Below, one piece after another: positions 19,563-29,321 of a DNA stretch of 64,000 nucleotides (position 1 is its first letter; each line of letters starts with the position of its first letter). Source of the stretch: an uncultured Rickettsiales bacterium (GTDB lineage: Bacteria; Pseudomonadota; Alphaproteobacteria; Rickettsiales; Rickettsiaceae); the NCBI GenBank assembly GCA_903952265.1, contig CAJBEU010000001.1, forward strand, positions 174,746-238,745, read 5' to 3'. The translations under genes and the position numbers were made by a program. Under the pieces are notes generated by a model that was not told the origin of the DNA, ran no database searches, and was given only the letters and a program-made list of their open reading frames with translations.

Positions 19563-21956
19563 TTATTTAGAGACAGGTTTTCTTTTTCTTGAGATTGCAG
19601 AGGTTTTTGTGGGCTTTTTAAAAACCTTGCCAGCTGGCTTGTCTTTTGCTTTTTGAATCATCTCTGTCGCAAGATCTGCGCCAATTTCTAGAGGTCGATC
19701 TATCTTGTTTATGTTTACCGTTTTATTTTGACATTTAAGGTATGGTCCGAATTTAGAAATATTTAGTGAAATCTCTTCGTTATTGTTTGGATTGACGCAT
19801 ATTATTCTGGGAAGCGAAGCTAATTTTATTGCTAGGTTTAGGTCTAAATTTTCCTCACTATATTCTTTGGGTAAATTTACTCTTTTGACAAGATCCCTAT
19901 TTTTCGACTCAACTTTTAAGTATTTACCATACATGTTTGTACCAAAGTAAATTGAGTTTCCAGTAGAATCACAACCTATAGAGAGTTCTTTGGGAGTTCC
20001 AGAGCTTGAGTCAGATGGATTGGGAATCGTTACCGATTGAGCAAATTTACAGTCTGGATAATTGGCGCAAGTAAGAAACATGCCAAATTTGCCGAATTTT
20101 AGTTTTGGATCTGGACTTTGACAGGTCGTGCATTTTTTTTGATCCTTAGTTCTACCATTTGGAAAAACGTAATTTTCTAGATTCGTGCTTATTGCTGCAG
20201 TAATTTCCTCTATATTCTTTTTTTCCAAATCTTTAACTTGATTATGAAAACCTATCCAAAAGTTTTGTAGCATCAATTTCCAATCCAGCTCTCCTCTTGC
20301 AACTGAATCTAATTCATTTTCAAGCTTGGCCGTGAAGTCGTAATTAAAATAATTAGAGAAAAATTTTACTAAAAAAGTGGTAAGAACGGCCCCTCTTGGG
20401 TCGGAAGTAAATCTTTTTTGATTTAGGGTTACGTAACTTCTTTCCTGCAGAACTGATATAATCGTTGCATATGTAGATGGCCTCCCTATTCCAAGCTCTT
20501 CTAGAGTCTTCACAAGACTGGCTTCTGAAAATCTAGGAGGGGGTTCTGTGAAATGCTGCTTTGTTTCTACTTTTTCTAGTTTTAAATCCTGATCTTGTTT
20601 TAAATCTACTGGTAGAAGATTTGGGTTGTTTTGATTTTCTTCCTCATCCTCGGCAAAGTCCTTAAATTTATCATATACCTTAAGGTAAGAATTGTTTGGA
20701 TCTGTGAAAGACTCATTTGCCCTGGCCATGGTGCTTTGATCCGCTGAAGATATATCTACTGTAAGAATTTTTATTGTTGCAGGATTCATTTGCGAAGCAA
20801 CTGTCCTTTTCCAAATGAGTTGGTACAATCTGTATTGATCTTGACTCAGATGACTTTTTAATTGAGAGGGGTTTAAACCTACGTCAATAGGTCTGATTGC
20901 TTCGTGTGCTTCTTGCGCATTTTTTGTTTTAGTTTTGTATACGTTTGGTTTGTTTGGCATGTGATTTGCGTCAAACGTTGCTTTTATGTAGTCCCTAATT
21001 TGATTTAAAGCCTCGTTAGATATAGTTACTCCGTCTGTTCTCATGTAAGTAATTAAAGCTTTCTCTTCTCCTGATATCTCAACTCCTTCATAGAGACCTT
21101 GAGCAACCTGCATCGTTTTCTTTACACTAAACCCTAGCTTATGTGAGGCATCTTGTTGCAGAGTTGAGGTGTTAAATGGAGGTAATGGATTTTTCTTTTG
21201 CTCTCTGTTTTTAATTTCTGTAATCCTAAATTCTTGGCCTTCTATCTTAGATTTTACTAAGGAAGCTGATTCTGCACTCTTAATGTCTAATTTTTCTAAT
21301 TTTTTTCCGTCAAATTGCAAAAGCTTTGCTTTTATCAATTCATTTTTTTGAGTATGAAAGTCTAATTGTAGGCTCCAGTATTCTTCGGATACAAATGAGA
21401 GTATTTCCATCTCTCTTTCGCATATTAGTCTAAGCGCTACAGATTGAACTCTTCCAGCAGATCTGCAGCTTGGCAATTTTTTCCACAACAGCGGAGATAA
21501 AGTAAAGCCGACTAGATAATCCAAAGCCTGCCTTGCTTGTTGTGCTCTTATAAGACTTGTTTCCAAAGCTCTTGGTTCAGAAATAGCTTTTAGAACTGCA
21601 GTTTTTGTAATTTCATAAAAAGTGACTCTAAAAATCTTGGACTTATCTGTAATCGCTTTACTATTTTTTAAAGTTTCTACTATGTGCCAAGCTATTGCTT
21701 CCCCTTCTCTATCTGGGTCTGTTGCAAGATATATGCTGTCTGCCTGTTTTGCCAATGACACTATTTTTGGTACCGATTTACTAGCATTTAGGGTGGGTTC
21801 ATAGAACATTGCAAAATCTTCTTCAGGCAGTACAGACCCTTTCTTTGAAGGAAGAGACCTCACGTGCCCATTGGAGGCGGTCACTGTAAATTCTGGGCCA
21901 AGATATTTTCCGATAGTTTTGGCTTTTGCAGGAGACTCTACTATTAGTAGTTTCAT
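19563..21956 (-). CDS. topA: DNA topoisomerase I
   Basis: The 797-residue type IA enzyme begins with a TOPRIM domain (MKLLIVESPAKAKTIGKYLG; acidic motif DPDREGE about residues 80-86), contains SAGRVQSVALRLICERE, and has the active-site tyrosine in LITYMRTDG (Tyr304). A four-cysteine zinc element (CTTCQSPDP, CANYPDC) and further C-terminal repeats follow, with a Lys/Arg-rich tail. It relaxes negative supercoils. It is 9 nt downstream of dprA and directly upstream of the rRNA unit. Confidence 0.97.
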   Translation of the reverse strand: MKLLIVESPAKAKTIGKYLGPEFTVTASNGHVRSLPSKKGSVLPEEDFAMFYEPTLNASKSVPKIVSLAKQADSIYLATDPDREGEAIAWHIVETLKNSKAITDKSKIFRVTFYEITKTAVLKAISEPRALETSLIRAQQARQALDYLVGFTLSPLLWKKLPSCRSAGRVQSVALRLICEREMEILSFVSEEYWSLQLDFHTQKNELIKAKLLQFDGKKLEKLDIKSAESASLVKSKIEGQEFRITEIKNREQKKNPLPPFNTSTLQQDASHKLGFSVKKTMQVAQGLYEGVEISGEEKALITYMRTDGVTISNEALNQIRDYIKATFDANHMPNKPNVYKTKTKNAQEAHEAIRPIDVGLNPSQLKSHLSQDQYRLYQLIWKRTVASQMNPATIKILTVDISSADQSTMARANESFTDPNNSYLKVYDKFKDFAEDEEENQNNPNLLPVDLKQDQDLKLEKVETKQHFTEPPPRFSEASLVKTLEELGIGRPSTYATIISVLQERSYVTLNQKRFTSDPRGAVLTTFLVKFFSNYFNYDFTAKLENELDSVARGELDWKLMLQNFWIGFHNQVKDLEKKNIEEITAAISTNLENYVFPNGRTKDQKKCTTCQSPDPKLKFGKFGMFLTCANYPDCKFAQSVTIPNPSDSSSGTPKELSIGCDSTGNSIYFGTNMYGKYLKVESKNRDLVKRVNLPKEYSEENLDLNLAIKLASLPRIICVNPNNNEEISLNISKFGPYLKCQNKTVNINKIDRPLEIGADLATEMIQKAKDKPAGKVFKKPTKTSAISRKRKPVSK

Positions 21957-21965
21957 TTTTACTAT

Positions 21966-23096
21966 TTATTCCAAAATCAAAGCAATTGTATTACCTGGGT
22001 ATCTTACAATCTTTTCTGTAAGTTCTAACTCAAGCAGTATTCTGTATACAATCTTTATAGGTATTTTGCTATGAGATATCAGTGTTTCTATGTGAATAGG
22101 AGTTGAGGATAGCAAGCTTAAAATAAGCTCTCGCATATTATCAGAGACTTCTTCGATACTTCCTTCAGTCAAAATTTCATAGGGCTGAGAAGGTTTTTCT
22201 TGTAGTTTAGTTTTGACTTGAGTTAGTTGTGGAAGATTCTCTACTATATCTGAAGCATTTTCTACTATTATTGCTCCATCTTTTATAAGTTTATTGGCTC
22301 CTTTGGATCTTGGATCTAACGGAAAACCCGGTACTGCAAAAACCTCTCTTCCCTGCTCTAGAGCAAAGTTAGCAGTAATTAATGAACCTGAGTTTTTTCC
22401 TGCCTCTATCACAACTACACCAAGGCTTAAGCCGGAAACCAGCCTATTTCTTTGAGGAAAATGCTGCATTAATGGCTTTGTGCCAAGTGGTAACTCTGCA
22501 ATTAGTAAACCTTGATTATAAATTTTTTGATATAAGTGGGCATTTTGAGGAGGATAAATATTATCTATTCCTCCAGCTAAAACGGCTATCGTGTTTGGTA
22601 AGGCAGCATTGTGAGCTGCTGCGTCTATTCCTCTTGCAAGACCTGACACTATAGTCATTTGAGCCTTGTGTGCTAAATCTGATGCTATGCTTTTTGCCAA
22701 AGTTTCTCCATTTATCGAAGAATTTCTAGCACCAACTATTGCTATTGAATCTTTGTTTAAAAGATTTTTATTACCTTTATAGCTTATTATCGGAGGAGGG
22801 CTTTCGATGTGAAAAAATAGCTTGGGGTAATCTTCATCTTCAAAAGTTAATATGTTGGCCCCAATCTTTTCTAATTCAAGAAGCTCTTTTTCTATCTTTT
22901 CTGTTGAACAAATTTCAACAGGCTGTTTTTTTCCTACTTTAAGTGCAAAATTTGGCAGCTCTTTTAGTGCATTTTCTGCATTGCCAAAAATCTCAAGCAT
23001 TCGAAAGAAAAGCCGAGGGCTCACATTTTCTGTACGAGCAAGCCTCATGATGCTGATTGTTCTTGAAGAATAGGACCCTTGTGTGTTGTGATTCAT
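21966..23096 (-). CDS. dprA: DNA processing protein DprA/Smf
   Basis: The 376-residue product has an N-terminal SAM-like part (RLARTENVSPRLFFRML), the DprA Rossmann core (IVGARNSSINGETLAKSI, TIVSGLARGIDAAAHNAAL, GSLITANFALEQGREVFAVPG) and a C-terminal winged-helix segment. DprA loads RecA on incoming single-stranded DNA in transformation. It ends 9 nt before topA, a pairing common in alphaproteobacteria. Its presence next to a GTA-like cluster 3 kb away is notable, since DprA also serves recipients in GTA transfer. Confidence 0.94.
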   Translation of the reverse strand: MNHNTQGSYSSRTISIMRLARTENVSPRLFFRMLEIFGNAENALKELPNFALKVGKKQPVEICSTEKIEKELLELEKIGANILTFEDEDYPKLFFHIESPPPIISYKGNKNLLNKDSIAIVGARNSSINGETLAKSIASDLAHKAQMTIVSGLARGIDAAAHNAALPNTIAVLAGGIDNIYPPQNAHLYQKIYNQGLLIAELPLGTKPLMQHFPQRNRLVSGLSLGVVVIEAGKNSGSLITANFALEQGREVFAVPGFPLDPRSKGANKLIKDGAIIVENASDIVENLPQLTQVKTKLQEKPSQPYEILTEGSIEEVSDNMRELILSLLSSTPIHIETLISHSKIPIKIVYRILLELELTEKIVRYPGNTIALILE

Positions 23097-23238
23097 TTAA
23101 AAGAATAGGTGGGCAAAAGGTAAATTTATCTTTTTTGAGTAAAACTCAAGCTTTGCATTATGCACGAGATTTAAAAGATTGAATACTTTTCTGTTAGGGT
23201 TTATGGTTGCGAGTCAACTCAAAGTGATTGTCAATTAG

Positions 23239-23493
23239 GTGATCGAAAGTAGAAATCCGTTCTTACTGTTAAAGCATTTAGACATGCTTACGGAAAGTCA
23301 AATAAAAAGGTTGCCCAAGAGTGTTCACACTCAGTTGCGTGTTTTAAGTGATGCAATCGAGGAAGGAAAATTTTCAGGCGAACAGATAGCTGAGATGAAG
23401 ATTTGGGCGACAAGTCTCAGAAATAGCATTAGAAATCTTCATTTGGGTTGCAAAGTAGAGGATTTACTAAAAAAGATCTCTGATTCTTTTTGA
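23239..23493 (+). CDS. Small hypothetical protein
   Basis: This frame of 84 residues starts at a GTG (23239); an ATG at 23284 would give 69 residues beginning MLTESQIKRLPKSVHTQLRV. The sequence looks like a helical, soluble protein with no membrane segment. I recognise no family. It lies between divergent dprA and the MFS gene on the same strand. Confidence 0.5.
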   Translation: MIESRNPFLLLKHLDMLTESQIKRLPKSVHTQLRVLSDAIEEGKFSGEQIAEMKIWATSLRNSIRNLHLGCKVEDLLKKISDSF

Positions 23494-23672
23494 CTCTACT
23501 TTATACTTAATAAGTTCGTTTAATAAAATCTTCGTCTATTTACAAAGACTTCTTTTTTACTAGAGTGTAGTTTTCTGTTTTTTTGCTGGATACGAAATTT
23601 GTACTTTGGGATAAGATCCAATTCAAATCGGAATCCAATTCACTTTATACGTAATTGTTTAAAAGGCTTTTT

Positions 23673-24944
23673 ATGGCTCGTACGCTTAAAGGTAAGGGCT
23701 CAGTTTTTTGGGCTGCTATAATAGGGAACGTGCTGGAGTATTATGATTTTACTGTTTATATAGTTTTCACGATCGAAATCAGTAAAGCCTTTTGTCCTTC
23801 TGGTTCTCACACTTCTCAGATTTGGTGGGCTTTGATCGCTTTTGCATTTGGATTTCTTGCAAGGCCATTAGGAGGCGTTGTGCTTGGATATGTAGGCGAC
23901 AAATTTGGTCGCAGGACTGCTTTGCTTTCTTCTGCTCTTGGTATGACTTTCTCAACTTTTTCAATAGGAATTTTGCCTAGTTATGATTCTATTGGCTTTT
24001 TTGCTATTTTAATGTTGTTTGTTCTGCGTTTAATACAAGGCTTTTGCATCAGCGGAGAAGGCACAGGAGCTGCCATTTTTATTTTAGAACATTCTAAAGT
24101 GAAGAGGCTTGGTCTTATGGCGGGCATTGTGCATAGTACAAACATAGGTGGGACTCTGCTTGCAATTTTTGTTTCTTTTGCCTTAAGGCACTTTTTCCCA
24201 CAATATCAGGATTTTATCTGGAGGTTTGCTTTTATATCTGGAGGTTTGTTTGGCCTATTTGCATTATTTTTGAGATGGCATGTTGCCGAAACTCCCATTT
24301 TTGCAGTTATGAAGCAGCAAAGAGGCCAAGTAAAAGATGGTATTATGAATGTTGTGAGAAGTGCTTGGCGTAAGATGTTTTTGACCTTTGTTATAGGATC
24401 TTTCACTAGTAGCATGGTTCAATTTATTAAGGGATATATCAGCGTGTATTATCAAGAAGAGATGGGCTTGTCTCATCACACATCTCTCATGTACCTTATG
24501 TATAGTTCGGTAGTATTGATGATAAGCATGGTGATATTTGGTGGTTTGGGGGACGTTTTTGGAAAATCTCGAATTCTTATTGGATCTGGAATAATGGCAA
24601 TTATCTTCATCTTTCCAGCCTTATGGTTTATGTCAGGCCCCAATACCCTGGATCACATTATTGGTTTAACAATGCTTGACGTGATAGCTGGTGCAGCATC
24701 TGCTTCTGCTTACGCTTTTGTGATATCTATATTTGAACCCTCTCAAAGATTCTTTGGAGTATCGGTAAGTTATAATTTGGGAATAGCCTTGTTTGGAGGC
24801 ACCTCTCCTGCTATTGCAAAGCTTTTGGGTAACCTAGTTGGCGATTCTTATGCACCCGCCTATTACATTACAGCTCTGTCTATTATGTTTTTGATCACAA
24901 TGTTTAAAATGAAGCCCTTTATTGCTCCAAAAGATTATCATTAA
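23673..24944 (+). CDS. MFS transporter of the metabolite:H+ symporter (ProP-like) type
   Basis: From the ATG at 23673 the product has 423 residues and about 12 membrane segments. It has the family N-terminal GNVLEYYDFTVY, the TM2-TM3 loop GYVGDKFGRRTALLSS and the TM4-TM5 region RLIQGFCISGEGTGA. These are typical of ProP/KgtP-like symporters for osmolytes or organic acids; the substrate cannot be named. The frame opens at a TTG six codons earlier, but AAGG about 10 nt before the ATG favours 23673. It is a distant relative of the transporters at 48.7-64 kb and lies alone. Confidence 0.88.
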   Translation: MARTLKGKGSVFWAAIIGNVLEYYDFTVYIVFTIEISKAFCPSGSHTSQIWWALIAFAFGFLARPLGGVVLGYVGDKFGRRTALLSSALGMTFSTFSIGILPSYDSIGFFAILMLFVLRLIQGFCISGEGTGAAIFILEHSKVKRLGLMAGIVHSTNIGGTLLAIFVSFALRHFFPQYQDFIWRFAFISGGLFGLFALFLRWHVAETPIFAVMKQQRGQVKDGIMNVVRSAWRKMFLTFVIGSFTSSMVQFIKGYISVYYQEEMGLSHHTSLMYLMYSSVVLMISMVIFGGLGDVFGKSRILIGSGIMAIIFIFPALWFMSGPNTLDHIIGLTMLDVIAGAASASAYAFVISIFEPSQRFFGVSVSYNLGIALFGGTSPAIAKLLGNLVGDSYAPAYYITALSIMFLITMFKMKPFIAPKDYH

Positions 24945-24962
24945 CAGGCCAATTTTTATATG

Positions 24963-26201
24963 CTAGCTTGTGCTTTTGAGTAAAAAATGTCTTTTTTTAC
25001 CTACAGTGATTTTTAGGGTTCCTTTATCGTCAAAATCTGTAAGAAAAACTTTGGTTTGTAAATCCAATGCTAACTTATTTGCAATTTTAACTCCTCCGTC
25101 AAGAATTAGACGTTTTGATTTTGATTTTGACTCAACGATTTTGCTGCATGTTAATATTTCGCTTAAATACACTCCTTCCTTCAGAGTTTTTGAATTTAGG
25201 TTTATCGTGGGTAATCCACTTAGCTCACTTTGGTCTTCAAAAGCCGCCTTTGCAGAATTTTTGGCTAGATTCGCTTCTTTTTCTCCGTGACACAATAAAG
25301 TCAAATTAAAAGCTAATTTTTCTTTTGCAAGGTTTATATTTTCAGAAAAAACATGATCAAATTCCTTGTTTTCCTGTGGGGAAAATTCGCAATAAAGCGC
25401 AGCAAATTTTTTTACATCTTTATCATTTATGTTGCGCCAATATTGAAAGTATTCGTAAGGAGTTGTCATTTCTTCGTTAAGCCAGGTAGCTCCAAATTCT
25501 GACTTTCCCATCTTTGCACCAGAGGCAGTAGTAAGCAATGGGACTGTAAACCCGTAAGCTTTTCCTTGTTGGGCTTTGTGTATTAAATCGATACCAGAGG
25601 TTATATTACCCCATTGATCACTGCCCCCAATTTGCAAAATACAGTTATGCAAGCGGTATAAATGCAAAAAGTCAAAACTTTGGAGCATTACGTAGCTAAA
25701 TTCTAGTAAAGACAGATGTTTTTTCTCTTGTAGCCTTGATTTGATAAAATCCAGAGAAAGAATCTGGCTGATCGAGAAATGCCTAGCGTAGTCTCGCAAA
25801 AATTCTAGGTGCTTTAGTTGGTCTAGCCAGTCAAGGTTATTGACCAATAAAGCGTCGGTTGAATTATTTCCAAATCTTATAAATTTGGAAAGTGATTTTA
25901 GTATACCGCTTGTATTATTTTTGATGTCTTCATTTGAGATTAACTCTCTGGCTTTTGTTTTTCCAGATGGATCCCCTATTTTACTAGTTCCTCCGCCAAG
26001 TAGTATGATTGGTTTATTGCCGTATTTCTGTAAAAGACGCACAAGCATGATTGTAAGCAAGTTGCCTATATGCAAAGACCTTGCTGTACAGTCAAAACCT
26101 ACGTAAAACACTACCTTACCTTTTTCAAGTAATGCAAACAGTTCTTCTTTATTGGTGCATTGATGAAAATAGCCTCGTGATTGTATTTCTTCTTCTATCA
26201 T
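24963..26201 (-). CDS. tyrS: Tyrosyl-tRNA synthetase
   Basis: The 412-residue class I synthetase has the HIGH motif as HIGN (residues 44-47), the tyrosine-site segment QIGGSDQWGNITSG and the KMSKS loop as KMGKS (230-234), with a C-terminal S4-like part. It charges tRNA-Tyr, whose gene is at 7453-7533. It is convergent with the MFS gene at 23673 (18 nt apart). Confidence 0.96.
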   Translation of the reverse strand: MIEEEIQSRGYFHQCTNKEELFALLEKGKVVFYVGFDCTARSLHIGNLLTIMLVRLLQKYGNKPIILLGGGTSKIGDPSGKTKARELISNEDIKNNTSGILKSLSKFIRFGNNSTDALLVNNLDWLDQLKHLEFLRDYARHFSISQILSLDFIKSRLQEKKHLSLLEFSYVMLQSFDFLHLYRLHNCILQIGGSDQWGNITSGIDLIHKAQQGKAYGFTVPLLTTASGAKMGKSEFGATWLNEEMTTPYEYFQYWRNINDKDVKKFAALYCEFSPQENKEFDHVFSENINLAKEKLAFNLTLLCHGEKEANLAKNSAKAAFEDQSELSGLPTINLNSKTLKEGVYLSEILTCSKIVESKSKSKRLILDGGVKIANKLALDLQTKVFLTDFDDKGTLKITVGKKRHFLLKSTS

Positions 26202-26233
26202 TATATTTGCCCATTATTTTATGTAGATTTTTG

Positions 26234-26725
26234 TTATTTTCTACGAAAATCTATCTTACTTTTTTGTTTATAATTACGATTGACTCTCATACGCGAAGCT
26301 TTTTCTGCGTAGATTCCAAAGATCGAAATGAGTGCTGCGCACGCAATATAAATTGTTGCTATGTATATTGCTTTTCCCGTAAAGCCTAACATAGTCAATT
26401 TTACTACTATAAAGCAAGCAGATAAAAATGATACTAATCCGAATAATTGACCCGTAATGCGAGCTATGGCATTAATTTTTAGGGCTTGTTGTGTGATTTC
26501 GTGCCTATGGTCTTGTTCTTTTTGAGTAATATAAATTGCCTTTTCTAAGCTTCCTGGATGTAAAGACTCGTATTCTGATAATACTTCTATAGGGGGTAGT
26601 ATTTTTTCTATTTTGAGTTGAGGTATCGCATTTTGTCTTAACGTGGTGTGGTCTCTCTCTATATGGCCTTTATTTAACATATTGTTTCCATTACGGAAAA
26701 AATGTTTTATTTCTCTGTCTTGCAT
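26234..26725 (-). CDS. DUF2335 membrane protein
   Basis: The product contains the DUF2335 pattern ILPPIEVLSEYESLHPGSLE followed by KEQDHRHEITQQ, then two hydrophobic segments (FGLVSFLSACFIVVKLTML and AIYIATIYIACAALISIFGI) and a basic tail. The function of this family is unknown. I use the ATG at 26725; the frame is open to a TTG at 26761 that has an AAAGG upstream, so 175 residues are possible. It lies between tyrS and the GTA-like cluster on the same strand as both. Confidence 0.75.
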   Translation of the reverse strand: MQDREIKHFFRNGNNMLNKGHIERDHTTLRQNAIPQLKIEKILPPIEVLSEYESLHPGSLEKAIYITQKEQDHRHEITQQALKINAIARITGQLFGLVSFLSACFIVVKLTMLGFTGKAIYIATIYIACAALISIFGIYAEKASRMRVNRNYKQKSKIDFRRK

Positions 26726-26761
26726 AAAAATTTTATTTATTTTATTTGAAATGAAAGGCAA

Positions 26762-26963
26762 AAACCTTTCGTGGGCTACATCTGGATTTTTTCCTTTCCA
26801 GTGCAGTTTGCAGGTAGCGTGTACTCCTTAATTTTTGAGTAGTTTTTTTTATAGATACAAAATACGTCGGACACTCCAAGGCAAAAATTTTTAAAAATTT
26901 TTCGTTCTTTTTTAAAGTTAGATGAATTAATACGAATCATTGAGGCGAAATTATTTTTTGGTT
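26762..26963. other. Intergenic region at the end of the GTA-like cluster
   Basis: In these 202 bases I see no gene. An NlpC/P60 peptidase and the large tail-tip gene would follow the DUF2163 gene in a complete GTA cluster; neither is present. A 20-nt A/T palindrome (blocks of five A and five T) lies near 26885-26905. Confidence 0.4.
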
Positions 26964-27776
26964 TTATGGTAAAAAGGGCTCTCCCTGAAAATTAATGTTA
27001 TTACCGTAGAAGCAGCATGTTTCAAAAAACTTATTGCACCCAGGAACAAGGGTTATTTTGCTGATTTTCTTGCTAGTGAATTCTTTCATAATGTATTCTG
27101 GAAAAGGATCTCGTACAATAATAGTTTCATACTGAATATTTTGCCCCAAATAGTTCACGATCTTGCCCAACGTATGTTTTAGTACTACTCTACTTACCCT
27201 GTCAACATTCATATTCACAGATGCGGTGCCATTGTCAAAATAGTGATTTCTATTTTTTGCTTCATTAGGGGATGAAATACAGTAAAGTGTGTTTCCAAAG
27301 GCTTCTTTAATTTCATATTCTTGAGACAACTTGCTCGTATCTATTTTACACATTTTATCTCCAAACTGTGCTCTGCACACTTTGCTATATTTTTGCGCTA
27401 AGTTTTGATTCATTTTGCCAACAGTAGAAGAAAGATTAATACGAAAATTTCTAGCAAAATCTTCTACCTTGATACATCTGCAATAAGCAAAAGGCTTTAC
27501 ATTGCTGGTTTTTGGATCAAACGTACTTATGGTTGCTACGCATTTTAATAATTGCGTATCTTCTACAACTCCTTCTCGCTCATAAGATCCTTCTAAAATT
27601 ATAAGTATACTGCCGTTATCATTAAAGCTTGCTAATTTGACCTTCAGGGCGGATTTTGGTAGGTACGACTCTTTTGCGTCTTTGATTGTATGGCTTGCAT
27701 CGGTTAATCTAAGGATTTGTCCACATTCTAATCTTATAGAGAACAGGTAGTATTGATCCAAAAATGACTCATACAT
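26964..27776 (-). CDS. GTA/phage DUF2163 tail-hub protein (RcGTA g13 type)
   Basis: The 270-residue product has the DUF2163 C-terminal signature VPGCNKFFETCCFYGNNINF followed by QGEPFLP (C247, C254) and the internal pair KVCRAQFGDKMC (C134, C143). In GTA and lambda-like tails this protein forms the baseplate hub, and the cysteines may hold an iron-sulfur cluster as in lambda L. It is the last gene of the cluster, 52 nt after the DUF2460 gene. The downstream peptidase and tip genes of RcGTA are absent. Confidence 0.85.
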   Translation of the reverse strand: MYESFLDQYYLFSIRLECGQILRLTDASHTIKDAKESYLPKSALKVKLASFNDNGSILIILEGSYEREGVVEDTQLLKCVATISTFDPKTSNVKPFAYCRCIKVEDFARNFRINLSSTVGKMNQNLAQKYSKVCRAQFGDKMCKIDTSKLSQEYEIKEAFGNTLYCISSPNEAKNRNHYFDNGTASVNMNVDRVSRVVLKHTLGKIVNYLGQNIQYETIIVRDPFPEYIMKEFTSKKISKITLVPGCNKFFETCCFYGNNINFQGEPFLP

Positions 27777-27828
27777 ATCCGTCGTATAAAAAATAAGTTT
27801 TCAACTATTGTGATTTAGTGCATGACCT

Positions 27829-28479
27829 CTACTGTAGAACTTCTACCAATTCAAAAGGTTCTATTGAAACTGAGGAATCTAGTTCTGATCTGTATTTTAG
27901 CGAATCTGTTTCAAATCGTACAGGAATGTCAAATCTAAAATTTGCTGTCAAAGAATCTAGATTTTTTTCATCAATAATTCTTATGAGATTACCATTAATA
28001 AGTCTTATGGGATTACTGATTGTGATTATTCCTAAATCGTCTATTTCGATGTCTTCGGTTATTTCCTCTTTGTTTAAGCGTATTTTTATTGAGCCTATTT
28101 CTGGCTTTAGAATTTTTCTACATGATCTGTTTGGCAGATTTTGTTCTCTTTTGGGATAGATTTTTATCAATTGAAACTTGAGGTTTTCTTTATCTAAAAC
28201 TTCTAGTGGAGCATCAGTCTCTTCGCAATCTATTAGATCTCTGAATCTAAAGGAATATTTTCTTCCTTGCACAGCGCAGAAAAATTTTTGTAGCTCTGAC
28301 ATTTGCAAGGCGGTTAATTTGCAGTTTAACACTTTGTACCTATTAATGGGAGAAACTCGGTTTGCAAATCTTACCTCTCTTCCTCCATTAGAGGATTGTA
28401 TTTCTGTGTAAAAAGTGGGACCACCGCTGACAAATGTGTACAAAAAACTTGGTAGCTCTTGATCAAAAAAATTTTCCAT
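27829..28479 (-). CDS. GTA/phage DUF2460 distal tail protein (RcGTA g12 type)
   Basis: The 216-residue protein has the DUF2460 features SGGPTFYTEIQSSNGGREVR near residue 18 and RYKVLNC, FCAVQGRKYSFRFRD in the middle, ending VRFETDSLKYRSE. This family forms the distal tail ring. It starts only 4 nt after the DUF3168 gene, whereas in RcGTA the major tail protein, chaperone and tape-measure genes lie between these two. Confidence 0.85.
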   Translation of the reverse strand: MENFFDQELPSFLYTFVSGGPTFYTEIQSSNGGREVRFANRVSPINRYKVLNCKLTALQMSELQKFFCAVQGRKYSFRFRDLIDCEETDAPLEVLDKENLKFQLIKIYPKREQNLPNRSCRKILKPEIGSIKIRLNKEEITEDIEIDDLGIITISNPIRLINGNLIRIIDEKNLDSLTANFRFDIPVRFETDSLKYRSELDSSVSIEPFELVEVLQ

Positions 28480-28483
28480 TATT

Positions 28484-28930
28484 CTAGTCTCTATCTAAGG
28501 TTATTAATCCTTGGTAGTGCATCTGAGTTCTTACGGAAAAACGATCTTCTGTTGTATCCCATAGAGTGCTAACATGTTCCAAAAAAGCAACTTTGTACAT
28601 GTAGTGGTGACCTTTTTTTGAACAGTTTTCTTCCGCATTTGCCTTAGCAAAATTATTTGCCTGAATTACCGATACTACCTTAGCAGGCAGCAATATTGCA
28701 TATATTTGACTCTGACTTATCAGGTTTATAGAAAAACTGAATTCATACGAAGGTAGGGTTGTGGTTTGAGGCTTTAAAGATTTTAGCTTGAGTATTATGC
28801 AAGGATACTTACCTATGTTTTCTTGTTCTTCTAGGTAAACTGTGCACTGAGTGGGTCCTTCCAAAACTAAATTTGAGAGGTCTGTTTGCATTTTTCTTAA
28901 AATTCTGCTCAAAAAATTAAATATTTTCAT
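28484..28930 (-). CDS. GTA/phage DUF3168 tail-completion protein (RcGTA g8 type)
   Basis: About 148 residues are read from the ATG at 28930 (the frame is open to 28948). VYLEEQENIGKYPCIILKLK is followed by YEFSFSINLISQSQ and a C-terminal RTQMHYQGLITLDRD; the beta-rich layout and cluster position fit the DUF3168 tail terminator. It overlaps the head-tail adaptor gene by about 14 nt. The match is weaker than for its neighbours and relies partly on gene order. Confidence 0.65.
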   Translation of the reverse strand: MKIFNFLSRILRKMQTDLSNLVLEGPTQCTVYLEEQENIGKYPCIILKLKSLKPQTTTLPSYEFSFSINLISQSQIYAILLPAKVVSVIQANNFAKANAEENCSKKGHHYMYKVAFLEHVSTLWDTTEDRFSVRTQMHYQGLITLDRD

Positions 28931-29321
28931 AAAGAGTCTCAGAGCCAATTTGATTTACTAAAAAATGCGGTAAAGGTATTGTGACAATGTTTAAAAATCG
29001 ATTTGTATCGCTGTGAGGGGATATATTTTGAATCTTGAACCAAGCATTTTCTTTTTCTTTTAAAATGCGCATTTGACTAGAAAGGTTGGGCAACCTTCTT
29101 ATTTGAAAAATGTGGTAAGGGTTCACAATGGAAGAGCCAAAACTCAAAGGATTCATTATTTTGACGAGATTTGGACCTTCCAGGTAATGTGCGTATGTAC
29201 CATATTTTTTTAGCCAATTTAACTTATGTTCATATTCTTGATTACTGGTCGTTCCTTTTTCTTCCTGACTGATCCAGAGAGAAATTTTATGATGAAAAGA
29301 TTTTGGTAATGGGATTTTCAT
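28917..29321 (-). CDS. Phage/GTA head-tail adaptor (RcGTA g7 type)
   Basis: The 134-residue product has an antiparallel beta pattern (HHKISLWISQEEKG, ENAWFKIQNISPHSDTNRFL, IVTIPLPHFLV) typical of SPP1 gp16-like head-closure proteins. It lies between the connector and DUF3168 genes, as in GTA clusters, and its start shares one base with the connector stop. Assignment depends on position as well as on sequence. Confidence 0.65.
   Translation of the reverse strand: MKIPLPKSFHHKISLWISQEEKGTTSNQEYEHKLNWLKKYGTYAHYLEGPNLVKIMNPLSFGSSIVNPYHIFQIRRLPNLSSQMRILKEKENAWFKIQNISPHSDTNRFLNIVTIPLPHFLVNQIGSETLYENI

Noticed and set aside
26880..26910. A/T palindrome as terminator of the GTA-like cluster
   Set aside because: A run of alternating A and T blocks is common in DNA of this composition and has no GC stem.
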